A stretch of 64,000 nt of DNA from Streptococcus pneumoniae (GTDB taxonomy: Bacteria; Bacillota; Bacilli; Lactobacillales; Streptococcaceae). The notes under the pieces are model-generated. The model did not search any database. It saw only the letters and a program-made list of their open reading frames with translations, and had not been told where the DNA came from. Position numbers and translations under genes: made by a program. Positions 56,941 through 64,000 of this stretch are shown here, in pieces (the first letter of the stretch is position 1; each line of letters opens with the position of its first letter). Location: contig NZ_CFGI01000001.1 in assembly GCF_001347015.1 (NCBI RefSeq), positions 124,001-188,000 on the forward strand, written 5' to 3'.

Positions 56941-58314
56941 TTATTCGTCAAACATGCTTCCGATCAAGCCACGGAAACGATCTGCTAATTTCGGTTTATT
57001 TTGTGAAGCTTGTTGGAAATCCGCCATTGGTTCTGTAGGCGCCACAGGCTCTACTTCTGGAGCAGGAGCTGGTTGAACAGGCGTTGATTGTACAAACTGA
57101 GCTGTTTTCTGAATCATTCCCCCAAAACTAATTGGTTGATGAGTCAGAGCAACTTCACCCTTGACTGCTCGTTGAGCCAAAAGATTGACTTCTGTCAATT
57201 GTCCAGCAAATTCTGATAGACTAATCACATGCGCAAAGGCTGGATTGCGAATACCAACTTGGTTTGGAACATAGAGTTTCACACGGACACCAAAGACTTC
57301 TTGAGCCAATTCTACCATACCTGGTAAAATAGCATTCCCACCGATCAAAACAATTCCACCAGGAAGATCCAATAAATGTCTTCTTTCTAGGTCTTGTTTG
57401 ATTTGTTCAAAGATATGCTTGATTCGTGCGAAAATAATCTCTGACAAGTAATCTTCTGTCACTTCAACAGGTTCTACTTCCCCAATAACCTCTACTTGGA
57501 AGGTTTCTTTACTTGCAAGAGGAGGATAAGCCTCTCCATAGTTCAATTTCAAACCTTCAGCCAACTTCTGAGAAGTTTTCAAGACTTTAGAGATATCCTT
57601 AGTTACATAATCTCCGCCTTCTTGAAGAATATTGGTGAACTGGAGTTCTTGGTTACGGATTGTAGCGACAGTCGTTTGGCCTGCCCCCATATCAATCACT
57701 GTAGCACCAAATTCACGTTCACCTTCGTTCAAAACTGATTGAACCATTGCTAGTGGCGAAATGATAATATTTTCAACCTGAACACCTGCACGCTCAACCG
57801 TCTTACGCAAATTGTGCAAGATAGTACGAGGACCTGTATAAAGCAAGCCACGCATTTCAAGGCGAACCCCCATCATGCCACGTGGGTCACGAATCCCTTG
57901 GAAACCATCCACAATAAATTCTTCAGGAATAAAGGTAATGACTTCACGATCAGGTGTCATACTCTTTGTCAAAGCTGATTTGACAACATTTTCAACATCT
58001 TGATCCGTAATTTCTTTTGTATCAGATGTTACTGGAATCATCCCTTGAGTTGGTTCTACCTGCAAAAGATTACCAGGCAAGCCGACATTCACTGATTTAA
58101 TCGAAATGCCTGCCTTTTCTTCTGCTTGGGAAATAGCTGATTTGATAGCAGTTGCTGCTGCATCAATATCAACAATAATTCCATCCTTTACACCTTTACT
58201 TTTGGCATTACTCACACCAATTACATTTAATTCACCATTTCTCTGCTCGGCTACAAGCACCTTGACAGAGCTTGTTCCAATATCTAGACCTGTAAAAAAG
58301 CCTTCTCTAGCCAT
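56941..58314 (-). CDS. ftsA: Cell division protein FtsA
   Basis: A 457-residue actin-like ATPase that anchors FtsZ to the membrane. FTGLDIGTSSVKVLVAE, VIDMGAGQTTVATI and LPGGIVLIGGNAILPG are the nucleotide-binding motifs, and a 1C domain is present. A Pro/Ala-rich linker precedes the C-terminal amphipathic helix LADRFRGLIGSMFDE. It is the first gene of the ftsA-ftsZ-ylm run in this window. Confidence 0.97.
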   Translation of the reverse strand: MAREGFFTGLDIGTSSVKVLVAEQRNGELNVIGVSNAKSKGVKDGIIVDIDAAATAIKSAISQAEEKAGISIKSVNVGLPGNLLQVEPTQGMIPVTSDTKEITDQDVENVVKSALTKSMTPDREVITFIPEEFIVDGFQGIRDPRGMMGVRLEMRGLLYTGPRTILHNLRKTVERAGVQVENIIISPLAMVQSVLNEGEREFGATVIDMGAGQTTVATIRNQELQFTNILQEGGDYVTKDISKVLKTSQKLAEGLKLNYGEAYPPLASKETFQVEVIGEVEPVEVTEDYLSEIIFARIKHIFEQIKQDLERRHLLDLPGGIVLIGGNAILPGMVELAQEVFGVRVKLYVPNQVGIRNPAFAHVISLSEFAGQLTEVNLLAQRAVKGEVALTHQPISFGGMIQKTAQFVQSTPVQPAPAPEVEPVAPTEPMADFQQASQNKPKLADRFRGLIGSMFDE

Positions 58315-58517
58315 TACATCGCATCCTCTCTATCTTCCAAGTTTCGCACTTCGTATTATTCCATAGCTAAACATAGGCATAGCTATTCACAGAATATTAT
58401 AACACAAAAAATCTGATTGTGCTTAGTTTTTTCCTAAATTTACTTGCTATTTTTTCACTTTTGCTTATCAGTTTTTTTTATTTTCCAAACAAATTATAAA
58501 AAATCAGATTTATGAAA
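58315..58517. other. ftsA upstream region
   Basis: About 200 AT-rich bases between the membrane-protein gene terminator and ftsA. They probably hold the ftsA promoter; no exact consensus was singled out and no ORF is credible. Confidence 0.4.
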
Positions 58518-58545
58518 AAAGAAAGCTTGATTTTAAGCTTTCTTT
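58515..58545 (-). terminator. Terminator overlapping the stop of the YwaF-like gene
   Basis: On the minus strand AAAGAAAGCTT-AAAATC-AAGCTTTCTTT is followed by T. It overlaps the end of the coding region at 58533. Confidence 0.85.
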
Positions 58546-59237
58546 GCAATCATTTTTTCTGCTTCTTGAGCTAAAAAGAATTCTAAGATTTTCTTAGTCA
58601 ACGTAATCGCCACTGACAAGGCCAGGGAAACGATTAAATAATTAGCTACTAAGCCATGGTCTCCAACCAATGGTGGTTTTGTCAAGAATCCATAATCTCC
58701 ACCTGTCACCAAATTGACCACAAAAATCAAGGCATTTAGGGCAAAGGTCATGAGAAAAATTCCCTTCACATCCAGCAATCGCGCATTATATTGTCTCAAT
58801 AGATAAACTAGAGAGTTCCCCAAGAGTGCTAAATGCCCAAAGATAAAGGACAAAATCGCAATATGGGGGAAAGGATAGGCATCTGGCACTGGATAAACAA
58901 AGGCCGCTAATGTCCCAAATGTTCCTAGTAATGCAAAATACTGCCTATATTTGGACTGACCAGGAAGCAAAAGTACCACAAACATGGCCATACGACAATG
59001 GTAGAAAGGTAGGCTTTCTGACAGGGGCATATGATTGACCCAGTACCAGCCATAAAGAAGGATTAACTGAACGGCCTGCAAGATTTGGAAAAATCGTTGG
59101 TAAACCTTCTTTTCACGATAACGATAGGCTGTATAGAAGGTCAAGGCCAAGAGTGTAAATATACTGACATACCAATAAAGATCAAACTTGGGTGGCTCTG
59201 TTGCTTGGGTCGTAAAGAAAATATCCCATAAATTCAT
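58533..59237 (-). CDS. TIGR02206/YwaF-family membrane protein
   Basis: A 234-residue protein with about seven hydrophobic helices. Conserved pieces are LPFYHCRMAMFVVLLLPG, AYPFPHIAILSFIFGHLALL and TGGDYGFLTKPP, which are characteristic of the YwaF/TIGR02206 family. No function is established. It lies between murF and ftsA in the same direction and ends in its own terminator. Confidence 0.8.
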   Translation of the reverse strand: MNLWDIFFTTQATEPPKFDLYWYVSIFTLLALTFYTAYRYREKKVYQRFFQILQAVQLILLYGWYWVNHMPLSESLPFYHCRMAMFVVLLLPGQSKYRQYFALLGTFGTLAAFVYPVPDAYPFPHIAILSFIFGHLALLGNSLVYLLRQYNARLLDVKGIFLMTFALNALIFVVNLVTGGDYGFLTKPPLVGDHGLVANYLIVSLALSVAITLTKKILEFFLAQEAEKMIAKKA

Positions 59238-59330
59238 CTAGTATTCCTCATGATTCAAAATTTTCCTGCATTTTATTATACCATGCTATTTGTCAAAAAT
59301 GGATTTAGAAATACGTAAATGTTTGAAAAA

Positions 59331-60704
59331 TCACTTGTCTTCAGTTTCTAAACATTCTACCAACTTGGCTAGATTCATAGAATTGGAGCCTTTGAGCAAG
59401 ATTTGGTCATTAGCTCCTAGACTTTCCTTAACCTGCTTGACTAGGTCTTCAAATTGGTCTTGGTCTTCTGTTTTCTTGAAGTAGTAAACGTGGCCGATTG
59501 GGAACATTTGACTGGCCAGTTGAGCCAATTCAGCAATATCTTCTCCGTAGAAAATCACGGTATCAAGTACATCTGGTGAGAGGCTTAAAATCATCTGGTT
59601 ATGGAGCTGAACGGACTGGTCACCAAGTTCCTTCATGTCCGCCAAGACAGCGATTTTTTTGCCACCTTCATTGGCTGGAATGGCAGAGAAAGTCTCTAAA
59701 ATCAGCTTCATGGCTGTGGGATTGGCATTATATACGTCAGACAGGATATCTGCTCCATTTTCTGCTTTCTTCCACTCGGTACGATTGCGGGTCAATTCAA
59801 GATTTTGGAAAGCCTGATGAATTTGTTCTTCTGAAACCCCTTCTTGTAGGGCAACATAAGACGCAATCATAGCATTGGTGGCATTGTACTTACCAGTCAC
59901 TGGCAAATCAAGGGCTTGTTCCAAGAAATTAGCTTTAAAGGTCAGACTGTCCTTACGCTCAACCAAGTCTGTGATTTCCAACTCTGCTCCTTGCCCAAAA
60001 CGAACCACCTTTTTATCAGTTGGCAAGTAGGCCTCTACAATGGAGTCGGCTGGGGCCAAAAGCAAGGAATTCGAAGCCATGCCATCTGCAATTTGCATTT
60101 TTCCTTGGGCAATCTCCGAACGGTCTTTGAAAAAGGCCAAATGGGCTTCTCCAACCAAGGTCACGATGGCTATCTTTGGATGAGCCAATTCAGACAAGAG
60201 ATGAATATCTCCCAAGTGATCCTGTCCCATCTCCAAAACCAACTTTTCTGTTCCTTCAGGCATATGGAGAACTGTGTAAGGAAGACCAATCTCGTTATTG
60301 TAGTTTCCTTGAGTTTTGTAGGTTTTGTAGATTGTTGACAGCAAATGTGCCAACATATCCTTGGTCGTTGTCTTACCATTTGAACCCGTAATAGCAAAGA
60401 CATCAACAGTCGTTTTTTCAAGATAGTAGGCAGCTAGTTTTTGAAATGCAGTCAACACGTCGTCTACTAGAATGTAGGGATGATTTGCGATTTCTTTCTC
60501 AGACAGGGTTGCTACCGCACCATTTTCAAAGGCTGTTTCGATAAAGTCATGACCATCACGCGCACCTTTGAGTGGCACAAATAAATCTCCAGTCCCAATC
60601 AATCGACTGTCAAACTCAGCCTTTTCTAACTGGGCGTTCGCAAAAAGACTAACATCATTTTTAGCTCCAACAGCTTGGGCAACTTCATGGATTGTTAATT
60701 TCAT
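59331..60704 (-). CDS. murF: UDP-N-acetylmuramoyl-tripeptide--D-alanyl-D-alanine ligase
   Basis: A 457-residue Mur ligase that adds D-Ala-D-Ala to UDP-MurNAc-tripeptide with ATP. The ATP site is VFAITGSNGKTTTKDML, and NYNNEIGLPYTVL, LEMGQDHLGDI and LSDVYNANPTAMKLILETF follow in Mur ligase order. It is next to ddl, which makes its D-Ala-D-Ala substrate. A hairpin in the 83-base gap may attenuate between them. Confidence 0.96.
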   Translation of the reverse strand: MKLTIHEVAQAVGAKNDVSLFANAQLEKAEFDSRLIGTGDLFVPLKGARDGHDFIETAFENGAVATLSEKEIANHPYILVDDVLTAFQKLAAYYLEKTTVDVFAITGSNGKTTTKDMLAHLLSTIYKTYKTQGNYNNEIGLPYTVLHMPEGTEKLVLEMGQDHLGDIHLLSELAHPKIAIVTLVGEAHLAFFKDRSEIAQGKMQIADGMASNSLLLAPADSIVEAYLPTDKKVVRFGQGAELEITDLVERKDSLTFKANFLEQALDLPVTGKYNATNAMIASYVALQEGVSEEQIHQAFQNLELTRNRTEWKKAENGADILSDVYNANPTAMKLILETFSAIPANEGGKKIAVLADMKELGDQSVQLHNQMILSLSPDVLDTVIFYGEDIAELAQLASQMFPIGHVYYFKKTEDQDQFEDLVKQVKESLGANDQILLKGSNSMNLAKLVECLETEDK

Positions 60705-60717
60705 TTCTACTCCTTTA

Positions 60718-60776
60718 AAAAGGGTCGAAGCCCGAGAACTCTAGTCACCTGGCAGTGATGGTTCTGGCTTCTACCC
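60718..60776 (-). terminator. Long imperfect hairpin between ddl and murF
   Basis: On the minus strand AGGGTAGAAGCCAGAAC pairs with GTTCTCGGGCTTCGACCCT around an 18-20 base loop and is followed by TTTTTA. It could be a terminator or attenuator. Confidence 0.55.
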
Positions 60777-60787
60777 TCTCTTTCATT

Positions 60788-61831
60788 TTATAGCAAATGC
60801 GCTTCGCGCTTGTTAAAGCTTTCCTTGGCAAGGTCAACCAAACGCTCGATTAGTTCTGCGTAGCTGATTCCCATATTATCCCAAAGTAGTGGATACATTG
60901 ACCACTGGGTGAAACCTGGCATGGTATTGAGCTCGTTGAGGAAAACCTCTCCCTTGTCTGTATAGAAGAAATCGCAACGAGATAGACCGAGGCATCCAAT
61001 CGCACGAAAGGCCGTTTCTGCATTTCGACGCATGACAGCTATCACATCATCACTAATCTTGGCTGGGATGTCCATAGTAATCTTGTTATCAATATACTTG
61101 GCATCGTAGTCATAAAAGGCAACATCCTTGACTACTTCTCCTGGAAGGGTGCTTTTGACATCGTAGTTGCCCAGTAGACCAACCTCGATTTCACGGGCAT
61201 TTACCCCTTGCTCAACCAAGACGCGACTGTCATATTGGAAGGCAAGTTCCAAAGCTTGGCGGAGTTCTTCTTGATTTTCAGATTTGGAAATACCAACACT
61301 TGAACCCATGTTTGACGGTTTTGTGAAGACTGGATAAGTCAATTTTTCTTCCACTTCAGCAATTTTAGCAGTCACATCATCACCTTCAACGATGGCCACA
61401 TAAGGAACTTGGGCAATACCAGCAGATTCTAACACACGCTTGGTCGTGATTTTATCCATGGCAAGACTAGATGACAAGATATTACAGCCGACATAAGGCA
61501 TTTTCAAAACTTCAAGGAATCCTTGAACAGAGCCATCTTCTCCCATCGGACCGTGAAGAACTGGAAAGACAACTGCCCCTTCTTCGTAGATGGCACTTGG
61601 TACAACTTTCTTATCCCAATCAATGGTCGCATTGGTCATGAGACGGTCCTCTTGACCTGGAGTCTGACTAAATTCCTGCGTTTTGATAAAGTCACCTGAC
61701 TGACTGATAAAGAAAGTCTTAACTGTGAAACGGTCGTAATTGACCGCACGCATGACACTTTCCGCTGAAAGGACAGAGACTTCGCGTTCCGCACTCCGTC
61801 CACCATATAAAAGAATAATCGTTTGTTTCAT
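60788..61831 (-). CDS. ddl: D-alanine--D-alanine ligase
   Basis: A 347-residue ATP-grasp ligase that makes the D-Ala-D-Ala peptidoglycan terminus and is the target of cycloserine. [70 protein letters not shown] and [14 protein letters not shown] (Mg2+ and D-Ala site) are present. The vancomycin-relevant [13 protein letters not shown] context is the normal D-Ala type. It precedes murF. Confidence 0.96.
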   Translation of the reverse strand: MKQTIILLYGGRSAEREVSVLSAESVMRAVNYDRFTVKTFFISQSGDFIKTQEFSQTPGQEDRLMTNATIDWDKKVVPSAIYEEGAVVFPVLHGPMGEDGSVQGFLEVLKMPYVGCNILSSSLAMDKITTKRVLESAGIAQVPYVAIVEGDDVTAKIAEVEEKLTYPVFTKPSNMGSSVGISKSENQEELRQALELAFQYDSRVLVEQGVNAREIEVGLLGNYDVKSTLPGEVVKDVAFYDYDAKYIDNKITMDIPAKISDDVIAVMRRNAETAFRAIGCLGLSRCDFFYTDKGEVFLNELNTMPGFTQWSMYPLLWDNMGISYAELIERLVDLAKESFNKREAHLL

Positions 61832-61930
61832 ATTATTTGTCCTAATTCTACTAGAATACTCGCTCTTTAGTATATCATATTTGCTTGTTTTTTTAAAACT
61901 TGAACCTGATCCTACTCATCACACTATACA

Positions 61931-61968
61931 AAAAGAGGCCGATATGAACGATTTTCAGCCTCCTTGAT
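61931..61968 (-). terminator. recR terminator
   Basis: On the minus strand GGAGGC, an 18-base loop, GCCTC and TTTTT. Confidence 0.65.
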
Positions 61969-62006
61969 TTTTTATAAATGAATGGAGTTTGTAAATTTGT
62001 CTACAC

Positions 62007-62603
62007 TTACAACTCTGTTCGATTTTCAATAGCCCGTAAGAGGGTCACTTCGTCCGCATACTCGATATCTGCTCCCACAGCAAGGCCTCGTGCCAGGCGC
62101 GTAACCTTGATCCCAGCTGGCTTGAGTAAGCGGGAAAGATACATGGAAGTCGCTTCCCCATCTGCCGTGGCATTGGTTGCTACGATTACCTCTGAAACCT
62201 CACTATCCATAAGACGAGTCATGAGGCTCTTGAGATTGATATCATCTGGACTGATACCATTCATAGGGGAAATGAGGCCATGCAAGACATGATAGAGCCC
62301 GTGGTATTCTTGGATATTTTCCATAGCTGCCACATCACGACTATCCTCTAGCACCAAAATCGTTGTCTGGTCACGAGTCGGATCGGTACAGATAGAGCAA
62401 GGGTCGTCGTCTGTCAAACGTCCACAAACGGAACAGTAGGTCAATTCTCTCTTAGCAGAAAGGAGATTTTTTGCAAATTCATTGACATCGTCATCAGACA
62501 TCCCAATCGTATAAAAGGCCAAACGCGTAGCCGTCTTAATCCCGATACCTGGTAACTTAGAATAGCTGTCAATCAGCTTGGCAATGGGTGTTGGATAAAG
62601 CAT
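62007..62603 (-). CDS. recR: Recombination mediator protein RecR
   Basis: A 198-residue DNA-repair protein of the RecFOR pathway that helps load RecA. It has an N-terminal helix-hairpin-helix ([18 protein letters not shown]), a four-Cys zinc finger ([16 protein letters not shown]), and a Toprim domain ([35 protein letters not shown]). It lies ten bases after pbp2b and is probably co-transcribed with it. Confidence 0.96.
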   Translation of the reverse strand: MLYPTPIAKLIDSYSKLPGIGIKTATRLAFYTIGMSDDDVNEFAKNLLSAKRELTYCSVCGRLTDDDPCSICTDPTRDQTTILVLEDSRDVAAMENIQEYHGLYHVLHGLISPMNGISPDDINLKSLMTRLMDSEVSEVIVATNATADGEATSMYLSRLLKPAGIKVTRLARGLAVGADIEYADEVTLLRAIENRTEL

Positions 62604-62613
62604 AATTTCCTTT

Positions 62614-64000
62614 CTAGTTCATTGGATGGTATTTTTGATACAAATTGATAATATCACGCGCAATGGAAGGTCCTACACCATTTGTTAAATTGGTATTATG
62701 AGGAAAGACCACTGCAACAGCGATTTGGGGATTATCAGACGGGGCATAGGCCACCGCATTAGTATTGGTTGCTTGCTGACCATCTGCCACATAGCTTTCG
62801 GCTGTACCCGTTTTTCCGCTAATGGATACCAAGGCACCGTTTGAAAAGGCACGTCCAGTTGTCAATCCGCTAGTCCCATGAGCAACCTGATAAAAACCTT
62901 GGTGCAAGATGCTCATATCGGAGTCGGATATATTGACCTTATTCATCTCTGTCGGTTGCAGTTGCTGAATCAGGTCACCCAGTCCTCCCTTATCATTATT
63001 TCCATAAATACCTTCAACAATACGAGGAGCCACACGAACACCATCATTTGCAATAGTTGCTACATACTGAGCCAACTGCATGGGCGTATAGTTATCAAAC
63101 TGCCCAAAGGCATTAGTAATGTAATTAGCAAAGCTATACTCTTTGGGAACAAATCCAGTAGATTCATCTGGTAGGTCAATTCCGGTCGCAGCCCCCAAGC
63201 CATATTCGCCAAAGGTCGCACGAAGTTTTCCCATAGCTGTTTCCAAATTGCTGGTTCCAACAAACATATTTGGTTGATAGGTCTGGCCCATGATTCCAAG
63301 AGCGGTTTGAACCATGTAAGCATTAGATGAATACTCCAAGGCTTCCACAGCTGTAATAGGAAAAGATCCATATGCCAATTTATACCAAGAATAAATTGGA
63401 GCTGAACCTTGGAAAACAATAGGCTGATCTGTTAAGGTTTGGTTTCCTGATAAAACACCATTTTCCCAACCTGAGCTGATGGTAGCGGCCTTAACTACTG
63501 ACCCTGGGACAAAGACATTGGTTACCGTTCCCAAGGAATCAGGCGTCAAGTCTCCCGTTTTCAGGTCATGTTTGAGTCCTGACATAGACAAAACAGCACC
63601 TGTTTTGGGGTTAAGGGCGACTGCATACACACCCTCAGAATACTTGGCTCCACCATTTCCTAGCTCGGAATTGAAATAACTTTTCAGCAAAGCATCCACG
63701 CTATCTTGGAAGGCCAAATCAATGGTCAGTTTGATATTGTTTCCCTTACTACCTTCCTCAATTGTATCCACGCTTTCCATATTGCCATATTTATCCAGAT
63801 GGATTTCTTTTACCGAGCGTTTACCTTGCAAGGTTTCCTCGTATTGCTTTTCCAAATAGGAGGTTCCAACCCGATCATTTAGAGAATAGCCTTTTTTAAG
63901 ATAGGCTTCTGCTTCTTCCGCTGGGAGACCAGCTTTTTCACTGGATACACTCCCTACTATAGAAGAAAGGGAAGTTTCCAAAATCTTTCGATCCCAAGAA
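62614..64000 (-). CDS. pbp2b: Penicillin-binding protein 2b (transpeptidase), N-terminus missing
   Basis: The C-terminal 462 or so residues of a class B PBP that cross-links peripheral peptidoglycan. The frame is open to the window edge, so the start lies beyond 64000. The active-site set is intact: SVVK in [17 protein letters not shown] in [10 protein letters not shown], and KTGT in [12 protein letters not shown]. The residue after SSN is Ala (codon at 63319-63321), where penicillin-susceptible pneumococcal PBP2b has Thr446 as I recall. Thr-to-Ala there is a known low-affinity change. recR follows. Confidence 0.93.
   Translation of the reverse strand, partial: SWDRKILETSLSSIVGSVSSEKAGLPAEEAEAYLKKGYSLNDRVGTSYLEKQYEETLQGKRSVKEIHLDKYGNMESVDTIEEGSKGNNIKLTIDLAFQDSVDALLKSYFNSELGNGGAKYSEGVYAVALNPKTGAVLSMSGLKHDLKTGDLTPDSLGTVTNVFVPGSVVKAATISSGWENGVLSGNQTLTDQPIVFQGSAPIYSWYKLAYGSFPITAVEALEYSSNAYMVQTALGIMGQTYQPNMFVGTSNLETAMGKLRATFGEYGLGAATGIDLPDESTGFVPKEYSFANYITNAFGQFDNYTPMQLAQYVATIANDGVRVAPRIVEGIYGNNDKGGLGDLIQQLQPTEMNKVNISDSDMSILHQGFYQVAHGTSGLTTGRAFSNGALVSISGKTGTAESYVADGQQATNTNAVAYAPSDNPQIAVAVVFPHNTNLTNGVGPSIARDIINLYQKYHPMN

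Overview
The window is a 64 kb piece of a low-GC Gram-positive chromosome from the Streptococcus mitis group (S. mitis, S. pseudopneumoniae or S. pneumoniae). The evidence is the psaBCA-tpx manganese locus, BOX repeats, the pbp2b-recR-ddl-murF and ftsA-ftsZ-ylm-divIVA-ileS cell-division cluster, and the gene order thrS / TCS01 / psaR / relA / pepO. From memory, PsaA differs from the pneumococcal form at several residues, which favours S. mitis or a close relative over typical S. pneumoniae. That is recollection, not a search.

Layout. 1-6.3 kb: the 3' end of an Xaa-Pro dipeptidase; a truA-pyridoxine/HMP kinase-ECF S-component operon; an MFS exporter; a Pr6Pr membrane protein with PhnA; cmk with a LysM protein; and a divergent ferredoxin. 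6.3-9.2 kb: galE with a polyprenyl-phosphate glycosyltransferase whose 3' end was split by an insert carrying a PD-(D/E)XK nuclease-like gene. The displaced ancestral tail of the glycosyltransferase is still readable. 9.3-15.2 kb: an FAD oxidoreductase, a Nif3-like protein, TrmK, a P-type ATPase and PlsC. 15.3-17.3 kb: cadD with an upstream small ORF and palindrome, a repeat-rich stretch and rpsO. 17.5-20.5 kb: a small membrane protein, then a T-box-controlled MazG-like gene and thrS. 20.5-29 kb: a BceRS-like two-component system, a DUF2974 hydrolase, an Rrf2 regulator, a phosphoesterase, psaR, a small membrane protein with a cre site, dtd and relA. 29-30.7 kb: two related small exported proteins and an MBL hydrolase.

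31-49.3 kb: pepO diverges from psaB-psaC-psaA, followed by tpx, an ABC transporter (ATPase plus FtsX permease), a GH95 fucosidase, gpmA and a 2003-residue M26 zinc metalloprotease with an N-terminal LysM and no visible LPXTG. 49.4-64 kb: ileS with its T-box, divIVA, ylmH, ylmG, sepF, ylmE, ftsZ, ftsA, a membrane protein, murF, ddl, recR and the 3' part of pbp2b. All of these are on the minus strand.

Themes are metal homeostasis (PsaR/PsaBCA, CadD, P-type ATPase), cell-wall synthesis and division, and translation. The main accessory insertions are the nuclease-like cargo at 6.4-7.3 kb, the exported pair at 29.2-29.9 kb and the M26 protease. No tRNA, rRNA, CRISPR array or complete insertion sequence was seen.
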